From: Cronobacter condimenti 1330
GTDB lineage: Bacteria; Pseudomonadota; Gammaproteobacteria; Enterobacterales; Enterobacteriaceae
Assembly (NCBI RefSeq): GCF_001277255.1
Contig: NZ_CP012264.1
Coordinates: 2,604,001 to 2,668,000, forward strand
DNA: 64,000 bases
Reading direction: 5' to 3'
Part shown: one piece after another, positions 1 through 7,921 of the stretch
How the letters are laid out: each line of letters begins with the position of its first letter
Numbering within the stretch: the stretch's first letter is position 1
Notes under the pieces: model-generated
What the model was told of the DNA's origin: nothing
Database searches by the model: none
Seen by the model: the letters and a program-made list of their open reading frames with translations, nothing else
Made by a program: the position numbers and the translations under genes

Positions 1-449
1 CCAGCGGTGCGGTGTTTAAGGCCGGGATGGTGGCGATTTTCTCGGTGTTCGGCGTGGCGTGGATGAGTGACACGTTTTTTCAGGCCCATCTCGAAGAGCT
101 GAAAATGGCGCTGGAAGGCGTGGTGAAAAGCCATCCGTGGACGTATGCGCTGGTGCTGTTTTTGGTCTCCAAGCTGGTTAACAGCCAGGCGGCAGCGCTG
201 ACCGCCGTCGCGCCGATGGGGTTGATGCTGGGCGTCGAGCCAAAAATGCTGGTGGCGTTTTTCCCGGCCTCCTATGGGTATTTCGTGCTGCCCACCTACC
301 CAAGCGATCTGGCGTGTATCGGTTTTGACCGCTCCGGCACCACCCGCATCGGCAAATTCATTTTAAACCACAGCTTTATCTTGCCAGGCCTGATTGGTGT
401 AAGTTGCGCCTGCGCCGCCAGCTATCTGCTGGTGCAGTTATTCTTCTGA
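1..449 (+). CDS. Anaerobic C4-dicarboxylate carrier, Dcu family (3' end only)
   Basis: C-terminal part of an inner-membrane dicarboxylate carrier that exchanges fumarate, malate or aspartate for succinate during anaerobic growth. The reading frame is open from the window edge (first whole codon at base 3), so the start lies outside. The visible ~149 residues hold several hydrophobic segments and the family signature SYGYFVLPTYPSDLACIGFD followed by RSGTTRIGKF and NHSFILPG, typical of DcuA/DcuB C-termini. The pattern looks closer to DcuB than DcuA from memory, but I cannot separate them safely on this fragment. The AraC-type gene follows after about 100 bp on the same strand. Confidence 0.8.
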   Translation, partial: SGAVFKAGMVAIFSVFGVAWMSDTFFQAHLEELKMALEGVVKSHPWTYALVLFLVSKLVNSQAAALTAVAPMGLMLGVEPKMLVAFFPASYGYFVLPTYPSDLACIGFDRSGTTRIGKFILNHSFILPGLIGVSCACAASYLLVQLFF

Positions 450-548
450 CCGTCTTTCTGAACGGGCGGTCTGCGGGCCGCATGCACAAATCTTCCAGAT
501 TTTTGTTAAATATTCGTTATGCTAGGGTTTCCTTTCCCAGGAGACGCT

Positions 549-1391
549 ATGGCAAAAGACTGGATTGAATTACGTCAGCATGCTGATACCGGCATCGAAA
601 CCATTCGCGCCCATTTTGAAGGCCACGCGTACGATCCGCACTGGCATGACAGTTATCTGGTGGGCATGACGCTCTCCGGCACTCAACAATTTCACTGTCG
701 CCGGGAGCGTCACCAGAGCACGCCGGGCGCAGCGTTTTTACTCGAACCCGGGGAAACTCACGACGGCGATGCGCCGCTTGCTGGCGGTTTTACCTACCTG
801 ACGTTTTATCTGGATGCCGCATGGCTGCACCGCACCCTGGGCGGGCTGTACGCCGCGCTTCCGGACAGTTACGAGCTGCGCTTTGCACAGACGATTGCCC
901 GCGATCCTGCACTGGCGCAGTCCATCGCTACGACGTTCACCACGCTGCATCAGGATGAGATGCGCATTGTGCAGCAGGGCGTGATGGATAATCTGCTGAG
1001 CCAGCTCACACGCCACTGCCAGTGGCGTAAACGGCTGCCGGGCGATATTCGCGACGCGGTTATGGCAGAGCGCGCCCGTGACTATCTCTATGCGCATATT
1101 GGCGACAATATCGGGCTTGCGGAGCTGGCACAGGTGCTCGGCACTGACCGCTTTACGCTCACGCGCACGTTCAAACACGCCTTTGGGATGGCGCCCCACG
1201 CCTGGCTGGTGCAACTGCGTCTTGCCAGAGCAAGAGCAATGCTCGCACGCGGCACCACGCCTGCTGACGTGGCGGCGGCGCTCGGTTTTGCCGATCAGAG
1301 TCATCTCGGGCGCTGGTTTCAGCGCGCCTACCGGCTCTCGCCCGCTCACTACCGCAGACTGTGCACGAATCTTCCAGACGCGGGCAGCTGA
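549..1391 (+). CDS. AraC family transcriptional regulator
   Basis: DNA-binding regulator of 280 residues. The first ~150 residues look like the AraC-type cupin sensor domain (conserved EGHAYDPHWHDSYLVGMTLSG and LEPGETHDG patterns). The last ~100 residues carry two helix-turn-helix motifs (LAELAQVLGTDRFTLTRTFK and ADVAAALGFADQSHLGRWFQ) with the closing family signature. I chose the ATG at 549 because AGGAGA lies 5 bp upstream; an in-frame ATG at 519 has no such site. It lies 37 bp upstream of a LysE-type exporter on the same strand, an arrangement common when the regulator controls its neighbouring exporter. The effector is unknown. Confidence 0.88.
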   Translation: MAKDWIELRQHADTGIETIRAHFEGHAYDPHWHDSYLVGMTLSGTQQFHCRRERHQSTPGAAFLLEPGETHDGDAPLAGGFTYLTFYLDAAWLHRTLGGLYAALPDSYELRFAQTIARDPALAQSIATTFTTLHQDEMRIVQQGVMDNLLSQLTRHCQWRKRLPGDIRDAVMAERARDYLYAHIGDNIGLAELAQVLGTDRFTLTRTFKHAFGMAPHAWLVQLRLARARAMLARGTTPADVAAALGFADQSHLGRWFQRAYRLSPAHYRRLCTNLPDAGS

Positions 1392-1428
1392 GTATTCAAA
1401 GATAGCGGCTCAGACAACGGGAGATCCT

Positions 1429-2031
1429 ATGAGCCTGCTTTCACAACAACTGCCCTTTTTGTTTTTTGCCTTTGTGGCCTCGATTACGCCAGGCCCGACC
1501 AACATTCTTATCCTCACTAACAGCCAGCGCTATGGCACGCGCGCCACGCTGCCTGCGGTCGCGGGCGCCTGCTTTGCCTCGTGTGCCATTGTGCTGCTGT
1601 GCGGCGTCGGTCCTGGTGAGGCGTTGCGTCACGCGCCGTGGCTGTCGCGCCTGATGGCGCTTGCGGGCGCGCTCTGGCTGAGCGTGCTGAGCTGGCAACT
1701 GTTCTGGTCGCCCGCGGTCTCACTGGCAGGTGAGGCTACCCGGCCTTTTGGTGCCCGTGCCGCGGCGACGTTGCAGCTTATTAACCCTAAAACCTGGATG
1801 ATGGCGATGGCAGTAGTAACCGTGTTTGCCCCGCGTCAGACAAACCCTATCGCTACCCTTCTCTTTCAGGCGGGCGGTTTTCTGGTGATTTCACTGTTGT
1901 GTCTTGCCGCCTGGGCGTGGCTTGGCAGCAGTGTGCATCGGGTCTTTAAAAGCCCGACAGCGCTGGTGCGTTTTCAGCGGCTGATGGCGCTCTGGCTTCT
2001 GGCCTGCGCCTGGATGGGATTTTTTAACTGA
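1429..2031 (+). CDS. LysE/RhtB family amino-acid exporter
   Basis: Inner-membrane protein of 200 residues with about six hydrophobic segments. The N-terminal signature (ASITPGPTNILILTNSQRYG) and the internal LINPKTWMMAMAV motif are hallmarks of the LysE/RhtB exporter family, which pumps out amino acids and homoserine-lactone-like compounds. The start at 1429 follows a GGGAG site and removes a longer out-of-family extension that overlaps the upstream regulator. It probably forms a unit with the AraC-type gene. Substrate cannot be read from sequence. Confidence 0.88.
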   Translation: MSLLSQQLPFLFFAFVASITPGPTNILILTNSQRYGTRATLPAVAGACFASCAIVLLCGVGPGEALRHAPWLSRLMALAGALWLSVLSWQLFWSPAVSLAGEATRPFGARAAATLQLINPKTWMMAMAVVTVFAPRQTNPIATLLFQAGGFLVISLLCLAAWAWLGSSVHRVFKSPTALVRFQRLMALWLLACAWMGFFN

Positions 2032-2034
2032 AAA

Positions 2035-2057
2035 CGGCCCCGGAGGGCCGCTTTCTT
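2035..2057. terminator. Hairpin between the convergent lysE-type gene and yecJ
   Basis: Stem CGGCCC/GGGCCG with a short loop, an A-run on the left and CTTTCTT on the right, placed directly after the exporter stop codon and touching the yecJ stop codon. It could end transcription from both sides. Confidence 0.6.
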
Positions 2058-2304
2058 AGTGCGCTTCGTTCTGCGGGGTGAAGCGCAACTCAATCAGCGC
2101 GACCGCTTTCTGGATAGCGCGCAGCGTCACCGGATCGGCGGAAGGATGGCCGGAGAAATCGATGCTCTTAAGCTGGCTTGCCATTTTGTCGCGCACTTCC
2201 ACAGGCGCGATGACGTCGATAACGTCCAGGATCTGTTTGATAACCAACTGGCAGGCGACGACATCGGAAACCAGTTCATCTTCGGCAGTGAGGGATTGTG
2301 ACAT
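2056..2304 (-). CDS. yecJ: YecJ-like DUF2766 family protein
   Basis: Small protein of 82 residues with no signal or membrane segment. The sequence (MSQSLTAEDELVSDVVACQ ... ILDVIDVIAPVEVRDKM) matches the E. coli YecJ pattern as I recall it. The start at 2304 is preceded by AAGGAG at the right spacing; a longer frame upstream lacks a site. Function is unknown in the family. Its position next to azuC and near yecR-ftnA is the same neighbourhood as in E. coli, which supports the assignment. Confidence 0.8.
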   Translation of the reverse strand: MSQSLTAEDELVSDVVACQLVIKQILDVIDVIAPVEVRDKMASQLKSIDFSGHPSADPVTLRAIQKAVALIELRFTPQNEAH

Positions 2305-2455
2305 TGCGTTCTCCTTAGCATGAAGCCGCACATAGTAACGGCAAAGCCCGTCGAATGCGACATGGCGCGCAGCGGCTAAAAATAAACTGCCATTTCAGAA
2401 AAAAAGAACGGAAGTTTGAGAAGGCGCTAAAGAAGCGTATAACGTCAGATTCCGG

Positions 2456-2489
2456 CAAAAAAAAACCTGCCAGGCGGCAGGTTTTTTTA
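2456..2489 (-). terminator. Intrinsic terminator of the azuC transcript
   Basis: CCTGCC-GCCT-GGCAGG stem-loop followed on the minus strand by a run of eight T residues, starting a few bases after the azuC stop codon. This is where the short AzuCR RNA would end. Confidence 0.9.
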
Positions 2490-2573
2490 TCAGAACATCC
2501 CGCCCGGCGGAACGTCTTTGAAGGTTTTGCAGTAGTTTTCAAACATGCTTTTGAGGATTTTGCGCAGTTTCAT
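2490..2573 (-). CDS. azuC: AzuC small membrane-associated protein / AzuCR dual-function RNA
   Basis: A 27-codon gene reading MKLRKILKSMF...NYCKTFKDVPPGG. Apart from one or two changes and a slightly shorter end it is the E. coli AzuC protein (28 residues, amphipathic, inner-membrane associated). In E. coli the same transcript also works as a base-pairing sRNA (AzuR), and AzuC stimulates the glycerol-3-phosphate dehydrogenase GlpD; that is established for E. coli and only inferred here. A strong terminator follows the stop codon at once, giving a short RNA. The gene lies between yecJ and an AT-rich promoter region with a CRP-like site, as expected for this locus. A longer overlapping minus-strand frame is out of register and is not real. 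Confidence 0.9.
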   Translation of the reverse strand: MKLRKILKSMFENYCKTFKDVPPGGMF

Positions 2574-2654
2574 GGGTGCTCCGATATTGTTCATTATGGT
2601 TAGCAGGTTGCTGTAGGCCAATAATATGACTTGCGTCACAAAAATCAACCATTT

Positions 2655-2670
2655 TGTGATTAAAATCACG
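2655..2670. promoter_or_regulatory. Candidate CRP-binding site upstream of azuC
   Basis: TGTGA-N6-TCACG, matching both half sites of the CRP consensus (TGTGA-N6-TCACA) with one change. It lies about 80 bp upstream of the azuC start codon on the minus strand and about 110 bp upstream of the MFS gene on the plus strand, so either or both could be regulated. In E. coli azuC is catabolite controlled, which fits; occupancy is not proven. Confidence 0.5.
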
Positions 2671-2779
2671 CCATTTAGTTAACAACTTTAAGCTGCATGT
2701 TAATAAAATGCTGATTTTTCCGACGCTTATCGCTTACATCTTTTGGTTAAAGTTTAAAAAAATTTTTTAGGGAGCAGGC

Positions 2780-4201
2780 ATGGGGCAACACATGGCGAAG
2801 CCAGGCGCGGGAGGCGTGTCTCCCGCCGCGCTGCTGGTGGCAGGCGCCTTCTTTATGGAGTTTCTCGACGGTACGGTGATCGCCACCGCGCTACCCACCA
2901 TGGCGCAGACGTTCGGCGTTGAGGCCGTTGCGCTGAATATCGGCATCAGCGCCTACCTGTTGACGCTCGCCGTGCTTATCCCGGCAAGCGGCTGGATTGC
3001 CGACCGCTTCGGCGCGCGCAAGGTGTTTACACTGGCGCTGGGGATTTTCACCGGTGCCTCGGTGCTGTGTGGGCTTGCCAACTCGCTGGAGATGTTTGTG
3101 CTGATGCGCGTCTTGCAGGGCGCAGGCGGCGCGTTGATGGTGCCAGTCGGGCGGCTTGCGGTGCTGCGCGTCACGCCGAAACATCAGCTGATTACCGCCA
3201 TCGCCACGCTGACGTGGCCTGCGCTGGTTGCGCCGATCATCGGCCCGCCGCTTGGCGGATTTATCACAAGCTACGCCAACTGGCGCTGGATCTTCTTTAT
3301 CAACCTGCCCGCCGGTCTGCTGGCGATGGCGCTCGCCTGGCGCCTCATTCCGGATAAGCACGACGATGACCGCCGCCCGTTTGATATGCCGGGATTTATC
3401 GCAACCGCACTGGCGATGGTGGCACTGGTGTGCGCGATGGAAATGCTGGCCGCGCGGGATGCCAACGGCTGGCTGGCGGGCGCGCTGCTGCTCGCGGGTG
3501 TCGGCGCGCTTATCTTTGCGCTGCGCCATTTTCGTCGTGCGCCATTTCCGATGATTCGTCTTAGCGCCATGTCGGTGCCGACCTTTCGCGTCACGATGTA
3601 TGGCGGTTCGCTGTTTCGCGCCTCGATAAGCGCGGTGCCGTTTTTATTACCGCTGCTCTTTCAGGTGGGTTTCGGCATGGACGCGTTTCACTCCGGCCTG
3701 CTGGTGCTTGCGGTATTTGCCGGTAACCTGACCATCAAGCCCGCCACCACCCCGCTCATCCGCTGGCTTGGGTTTAAACCGCTATTGCTGATAAACGGCC
3801 TGCTTAATGTGCTGGCGCTCCTCGCCTGCGCCCTGCTGACGCCCGGGACGCCGGTGTGGCTTATTCTGCTGATTCTTTTTCTGGGCGGGGTGTTTCGCTC
3901 GATTCAGTTCACCGGCATTAGCACGCTGGCGTTTGCCGACGTGCCTTCCGACGAGATGAGTTACGCCAATACGCTCTTTAGTACCGCGACACAGCTTGCT
4001 GTCGGGCTTGGCGTGACGCTCGGCGCAATCGGCATTCGGCTTGGTGAGGTGATAAGCGACGCCTGGTTGCCTGGCGGGATTCCGGGCGTCAGCTTTCGGC
4101 TGGCATTCGTGATGATAGCGCTGATAAGTCTTGCGGGAATGGTTGATACGCTTAGGCTTGCCACCCACGCGGGCAGCAGCGTATCCGGCAAACAGGCATA
4201 A
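2780..4201 (+). CDS. MFS drug exporter, DHA2 family
   Basis: Inner-membrane proton-driven exporter of 473 residues with 13-14 predicted hydrophobic segments. The DHA2 family hallmarks are visible: FLDGTVIATALPTMAQ in TM1, GWIADRFGARKVF (motif A) after TM2, and RVLQGAGGALMVPVGR (motif B region). It resembles the MdtD/HsrA group of enterobacterial transporters; exact orthology is uncertain. AGGGAG lies 5 bp before the ATG at 2780. It stands alone, with a bidirectional terminator separating it from the convergent isomerase gene. Substrates cannot be predicted. Confidence 0.88.
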   Translation: MGQHMAKPGAGGVSPAALLVAGAFFMEFLDGTVIATALPTMAQTFGVEAVALNIGISAYLLTLAVLIPASGWIADRFGARKVFTLALGIFTGASVLCGLANSLEMFVLMRVLQGAGGALMVPVGRLAVLRVTPKHQLITAIATLTWPALVAPIIGPPLGGFITSYANWRWIFFINLPAGLLAMALAWRLIPDKHDDDRRPFDMPGFIATALAMVALVCAMEMLAARDANGWLAGALLLAGVGALIFALRHFRRAPFPMIRLSAMSVPTFRVTMYGGSLFRASISAVPFLLPLLFQVGFGMDAFHSGLLVLAVFAGNLTIKPATTPLIRWLGFKPLLLINGLLNVLALLACALLTPGTPVWLILLILFLGGVFRSIQFTGISTLAFADVPSDEMSYANTLFSTATQLAVGLGVTLGAIGIRLGEVISDAWLPGGIPGVSFRLAFVMIALISLAGMVDTLRLATHAGSSVSGKQA

Positions 4202-4231
4202 AAAAAGCCAGCCCGCAGGCTGGCTTTTTCA
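4202..4231. terminator. Bidirectional intrinsic terminator
   Basis: AGCCAGCC-CGCA-GGCTGGCT stem with an A-run on the left and a T-run on the right, centred between the convergent MFS and RpiB-family genes. Confidence 0.9.
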
Positions 4232-4241
4232 GAAGATGGGA

Positions 4242-4880
4242 TTAACCCAGGATCTCGCGGACAAACCCTTCGATGGCTTTATCCTGGCAGTTGTCGAAGA
4301 AGCACTGCTGGAAACGCTCGCCGGACACTGCGGTTTTCACCAGCTCCGGGTCGATAGCGCGCAGCGTGTCGAGATAGTTCTCTTTCACTACGGCTGCTTT
4401 GACCTGGTTGAGAATACCGGCGTTGCGCACCTGCGGCTCTTTACGCTCCGGCGGGTACCCCTCGCCATTACGGCCGGTAAAGGCTTTTTCAAAGATAAAG
4501 CGTACGTTGAGCTCCGCGCCCCAGCCAAAGCCTTTCGCGAAAGGCAGCGCCAGCGCGTTACCGTTGTTGATTTGCGCGAACAGGAAGGCGTCCGCCGGAT
4601 CGATGCAGTAACCGCACACCACACCCGGATGGATGTTCAGGGACATCAGCGCGCCCTGACCGGTGCCGCAGCCGGTGACCACAAAATCCACTGCTTTGGA
4701 ATTCAGCAGGATGCTCGCCATAATCCCCAGGTGGATGTAGGTCAGATGATGATCGTTTTCATCGCTCATACCGACGTTGTACACCGGGAACGCTTTCTCA
4801 TCCGCCACCGCTTTCAGCTCTTTATAGATGATAGCGTTTTTGGCCGCCTGACTGTTTTCCATCATCAGTGCAATTTTCAT
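4242..4880 (-). CDS. RpiB/LacA/LacB family sugar-phosphate isomerase
   Basis: Cytosolic protein of 212 residues. The N-terminal ~145 residues follow the RpiB/LacAB fold (MKIALMMENSQAAKNAIIYK; VDFVVTGCGTGQGALMSLN; GVVCGYCIDPADAFLFAQIN), in which the Cys in the GCGTGQG loop acts in proton transfer during aldose-ketose isomerisation. A C-terminal extension of ~60 residues is longer than in classical RpiB (about 150 aa), so it belongs to an extended subfamily whose substrate is unknown to me. The start at 4880 follows GGAGAG; an upstream in-frame ATG at 4913 is less well placed. It is a single-gene unit. Confidence 0.82.
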   Translation of the reverse strand: MKIALMMENSQAAKNAIIYKELKAVADEKAFPVYNVGMSDENDHHLTYIHLGIMASILLNSKAVDFVVTGCGTGQGALMSLNIHPGVVCGYCIDPADAFLFAQINNGNALALPFAKGFGWGAELNVRFIFEKAFTGRNGEGYPPERKEPQVRNAGILNQVKAAVVKENYLDTLRAIDPELVKTAVSGERFQQCFFDNCQDKAIEGFVREILG

Positions 4881-5017
4881 TGGGTTCTCTCCTGAAAAGG
4901 CTATGAATAGCAAACTGTGAACTAACCATACTATCCACCAAACGCACTTTCAAATTAAATGAAAAATTGTTTTAGAAAATAGAGTGGTGCTCACAGTTTT
5001 CTTTCATGCCCGGTTTA

Positions 5018-6274
5018 TCAGAAGGTTTCCCAGTTGGTCTCCCCGACGGCGACCTTCGGCGACGCGGCGCTTGCAGGCGCAGGACGTACGAGCGCGGCCG
5101 TGGGCGCAGGCTTCGCACGAGTATTATGCCCCGCCAGACGGAACAGCCCGACGACTTCGGTCAGATGGCCGGCCTGACGCTCCAGATCGTTTGAGGCGAG
5201 TACCGACTGCTGCACCAGTTGCACGTTTTGCTGCGTAACGGCATCCATCTCTTTTACCGCAAGACCAATCTGGGTGATCCCATCGCTTTGCTCGCCAGAG
5301 GCGCTCGCGATTTCACCCATGATGTCATTGACCTGGCGTACGGCGCTCAGGATATCGTCCATCGCCTCGCCCGCTTTTTTCACCTGCCCGGAACCAGTCT
5401 GGATGTTGCTGACCGATTCGTTAAGCAGCGTTTCAATCTCTTTCGCTGCCTGCGCACTGCGGCTGGCAAGATTGCGAACTTCCCCCGCTACCACCGCAAA
5501 ACCGCGGCCCTGCTCACCTGCGCGTGCCGCTTCTACGGCCGCGTTGAGCGCCAGGATGTTGGTCTGGAACGCAATGCTGTTAATGACTGTCGTGATATCG
5601 ACAATTTTGCTGGAGCTGCTGGAGATGCGTGACATGGTGTCCATCACCTGCTTCACCGACTCCCCGCCCGTCTGTGCTGTACGCGTGGCGTTGCGGGCAA
5701 GCGTACTGGCGTGGCTTGCGTTTTCCGCATTGAGTTTCACCGTACTGCTGAGTTGCTCCATGCTGGAGCTGGTCTGTTCAAGCGCGGCGGCCTGCTCTTC
5801 GGAGCGGGTAGACAGTTCATTGTTAACGCCTGACACTTCGCCCGAATGGCTGCGAATGGTCTCGGCACTTGCCCGAATGGCGCTGACGGTTTTTTCCCAG
5901 TTATCCTGCATACGCTGGATATAGGGCACCATCAGTCCGATGCAGTTGCGGCCAAGATCCTGAAGTTGTACTTCCAGGTTGCCGTCTGCCAGCACATGCA
6001 GATGCTCGCGAATAATTTCAACGGGGCGCACCAGACAGAAATAGAGGTAGCGTTCCATCAGGATAGTGAGCGCAATGCTGCCCACCACAGAGGCGCTGAG
6101 CATAAACTGGGCGGTATCGACCCAGCCCGCCTGCTCGGGCGTCAGTTTAAGACTATTTTCCAGGTGATGTAGAAACCAGAGGGTCGCGCCAGAGACCCCC
6201 ACCCAGGCGATAGTGGAAAACAACAAGACCCACACGACCATCGCGCGGATTTTGACATTACGGATAAAGTTCAT
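5018..6274 (-). CDS. Methyl-accepting chemotaxis protein with minimal periplasmic part
   Basis: Chemoreceptor of 418 residues. TM1 (about 12-34) and TM2 (about 55-74) are separated by only about 20 residues, so there is no normal ligand-binding domain. A HAMP-like segment follows, then a full cytoplasmic signalling domain with the conserved hairpin tip (INSIAFQTNILALNAAVEAA, then GEQGRGFAVVAGEVRNLASR). The protein ends exactly in NWETF, the pentapeptide that tethers the methyltransferase CheR and methylesterase CheB in Tar/Tsr-type receptors. A sigma-28-type promoter lies about 110 bp upstream. With no real periplasmic domain, the stimulus may be sensed in the membrane or cytoplasm, or be passed on from another protein; this is inference. 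Confidence 0.93.
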   Translation of the reverse strand: MNFIRNVKIRAMVVWVLLFSTIAWVGVSGATLWFLHHLENSLKLTPEQAGWVDTAQFMLSASVVGSIALTILMERYLYFCLVRPVEIIREHLHVLADGNLEVQLQDLGRNCIGLMVPYIQRMQDNWEKTVSAIRASAETIRSHSGEVSGVNNELSTRSEEQAAALEQTSSSMEQLSSTVKLNAENASHASTLARNATRTAQTGGESVKQVMDTMSRISSSSSKIVDITTVINSIAFQTNILALNAAVEAARAGEQGRGFAVVAGEVRNLASRSAQAAKEIETLLNESVSNIQTGSGQVKKAGEAMDDILSAVRQVNDIMGEIASASGEQSDGITQIGLAVKEMDAVTQQNVQLVQQSVLASNDLERQAGHLTEVVGLFRLAGHNTRAKPAPTAALVRPAPASAASPKVAVGETNWETF

Positions 6275-6382
6275 AGTCGATTCCCGGTGTTAAGAAGCCG
6301 TCCCTGCGCGGATCATGACGGTATCTGTCCCGGTCCTCTCTGTACTTCTTTGTGTCACAGATGAAGACTTACCGTATCGTAG

Positions 6383-6409
6383 TTGTCGGCCTGCGCACGA
6401 CAAACTTAA
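6383..6409 (-). promoter_or_regulatory. Sigma-28 (FliA) promoter for the NWETF chemoreceptor
   Basis: Read on the minus strand: TTAAGTTT, an 11-bp spacer, then GCCGACAA. Each element differs by one base from the FliA consensus (TAAAGTTT-N11-GCCGATAA) and the spacing is exact. Confidence 0.7.
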
Positions 6410-6565
6410 GCAATGAAACAATAAAGTTAAGTAAATGTTTAAAGTAACGTAACGTTACCTTCCTGCTAAGGCGCGTAAAACAGGGTGAACCGGCGGCTTT
6501 TCAGGCGATTGCAAAAGGCATGACCGTGGCATGATGCTAATAAGGCAAACTTTGTGAGAAAACCG

Positions 6566-6901
6566 ATGCGCAAGGTCATTTTAATTACCGCGCTGCTCGC
6601 GCTGGGCGGTTGCACCATTACCAAAACGCCACAGATTGTTGGCGGCAGTAAAGTTACCGGCACCGTCAGGCTTGGGATCAGCGAACAGCCCCTGCAACAT
6701 GCGAAGGTGGATAACTATGTGGCGCAGTCGATGGCGAACCGCCAGTGCCAGGACTGGGGATATGCTGTGGCCGAGGCCTATGGCGCGCCGGTGAAAACCT
6801 GTTCCGTCATTACCGGCACGCAGTGCCTAAACGACTCCATCGTGCTGGAGTATCAGTGCCGCGGTTACACCATTAATAACCACGCCGCAAGCGGCTGGTA
6901 A
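6566..6901 (+). CDS. yecR: YecR-like lipoprotein
   Basis: Short secreted lipoprotein of 111 residues. The N-terminus MRKVILITALLALGGC is a lipoprotein signal peptide with the lipobox LGGC, so the mature protein would start at Cys16 and be membrane-anchored. The rest (TANRxCQxWGY-type ANRQCQDWGYAVAEAYGAPV and LEYQCRG) matches E. coli YecR, which lies beside ftnA and belongs to the flagellar regulon there. An in-frame GTG at 6554 is an alternative start. Function is unknown in the family. Confidence 0.82.
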   Translation: MRKVILITALLALGGCTITKTPQIVGGSKVTGTVRLGISEQPLQHAKVDNYVAQSMANRQCQDWGYAVAEAYGAPVKTCSVITGTQCLNDSIVLEYQCRGYTINNHAASGW

Positions 6902-6913
6902 TGGCGCTTTACA

Positions 6914-6944
6914 GCCACTGCCGTCGCGCAGTGGCTTTTTCTTT
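6914..6944 (+). terminator. Terminator of yecR
   Basis: GCCACTGC/GCAGTGGC stem followed by TTTTTCTTTT, 13 bp after the yecR stop codon. Confidence 0.88.
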
Positions 6945-7032
6945 TCGGCGCTCCCGAAGATTTTCCCGCGGCTTTACGTAAATTCTCACCGCTAATATTT
7001 ACCTGATTTTTATTTCGCGTCTTCCCGCCCTC

Positions 7033-7051
7033 AATAATAATTCTCATTTCA
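7033..7051. promoter_or_regulatory. Possible Fur-type site upstream of ftnA
   Basis: An AT-rich AATAATAATTCTCATTT stretch partly matches the GATAATGATAATCATTATC Fur consensus. It lies in a very AT-rich 200-bp region ahead of ftnA. In E. coli, ftnA is turned on by Fur acting against H-NS, so such a site is expected; this match is weak. Confidence 0.3.
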
Positions 7052-7176
7052 TTAATAAATGATTTTAATTCCTGTTTGCATTATTAACGCCGGATATTTT
7101 TTATTTTATGTTTTGCAAACAGTTTAATAACAAATTATAGTGCAGCGATAATTACCCCCCCTATTGCGGAGCGACT

Positions 7177-7674
7177 ATGCTGAAGCCAGATATGATTGAA
7201 AAACTTAATGAGCAGATGAATCTTGAACTCTATTCTTCTCTGCTTTATCAGCAGATGAGCGCCTGGTGCAGCTACCATAGCTTTGAAGGGGCGGCGGCCT
7301 TTTTAAGCCGTCATGCGCAGGAAGAGATGACGCATATGCAGCGTCTTTTCAACTATCTGACCGATACTGGCAGTTTCCCGCGCATTAATGCGGTGCCGTC
7401 ACCGTTTGCTGACTACGCCTCGCTGGATGCACTTTTCCAGGCAACCTACGAACATGAACAGCTCATTACCCGCCAGATTAATGCACTGGCGCATGTGGCG
7501 ATGACAACTCAGGATTATCCAACGTTTAATTTCCTGCAATGGTACGTTGCAGAACAACACGAAGAAGAGAAACTGTTTAAATCGGTACTGGATAAACTGA
7601 GCCTGGCAGGTAAAAGCGGTGAAGGCCTTTACTTTATCGATAAAGAACTGGCGACCCTCGACGCGCAGGCCTGA
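7177..7674 (+). CDS. ftnA: Non-haem ferritin FtnA
   Basis: Iron-storage protein of 165 residues that forms the 24-subunit ferritin shell, oxidising ferrous iron and storing it as a mineral core. The ferroxidase ligands are in place: Glu17 (in NLELYSSLLYQQ), Glu50 and His53 (in EEMTHMQRL), and the Glu/Gln ligands of the later helices. Length and sequence match E. coli FtnA. A terminator follows directly and an AT-rich regulatory region precedes it, so it is monocistronic. Confidence 0.96.
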   Translation: MLKPDMIEKLNEQMNLELYSSLLYQQMSAWCSYHSFEGAAAFLSRHAQEEMTHMQRLFNYLTDTGSFPRINAVPSPFADYASLDALFQATYEHEQLITRQINALAHVAMTTQDYPTFNFLQWYVAEQHEEEKLFKSVLDKLSLAGKSGEGLYFIDKELATLDAQA

Positions 7675-7682
7675 TATTTCCA

Positions 7683-7714
7683 CGGTAATGGTGCTCGCCA
7701 TTACCGGTTTTACT
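7683..7714 (+). terminator. Terminator of ftnA
   Basis: Perfect stem CGGTAATGG/CCATTACCG followed by GTTTTACTTT just after the ftnA stop codon. Confidence 0.85.
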
Positions 7715-7813
7715 TTCCCTTCAGTTTATTCTGCCCCTTCTTTTATCTTCGTTGTTAACGTGATTTAGCGCCTCTCCTTTCCGGGAAAGGCACCCTGCTG
7801 CCTGCCAGAAACC

Positions 7814-7854
7814 CGTAAAGATAAAATTACAGCTTTCGTAACGCCAGTTTGACG
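7814..7854 (+). promoter_or_regulatory. Two tandem TyrR boxes upstream of tyrP
   Basis: Box one (7814-7831) reads CGTAAA-N6-ATTACA, with 10 of 12 positions matching TGTAAA-N6-TTTACA. Box two (7837-7854), CGTAAC-N6-TTGACG, is weaker and starts 23 bp later, about two helical turns, which is the spacing known for the strong/weak box pair of E. coli tyrP. The weak box ends on TTGACG (7849), which with TACCCT at 7872 (17-bp spacer) makes a plausible promoter. TyrR with tyrosine would repress and with phenylalanine activate. Confidence 0.65.
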
Positions 7855-7921
7855 AAAAGGTCAGAATTCTTTACCCTGCGCAGCATTCTTTTCTGGCAAT
7901 CGTTTCAGGACAGCACACCGC

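Noticed and set aside
6446..6461. GTAACGTTAC palindrome upstream of yecR
   Set aside because: Only 10 bp, no known regulator matches, and such short dyads occur by chance.
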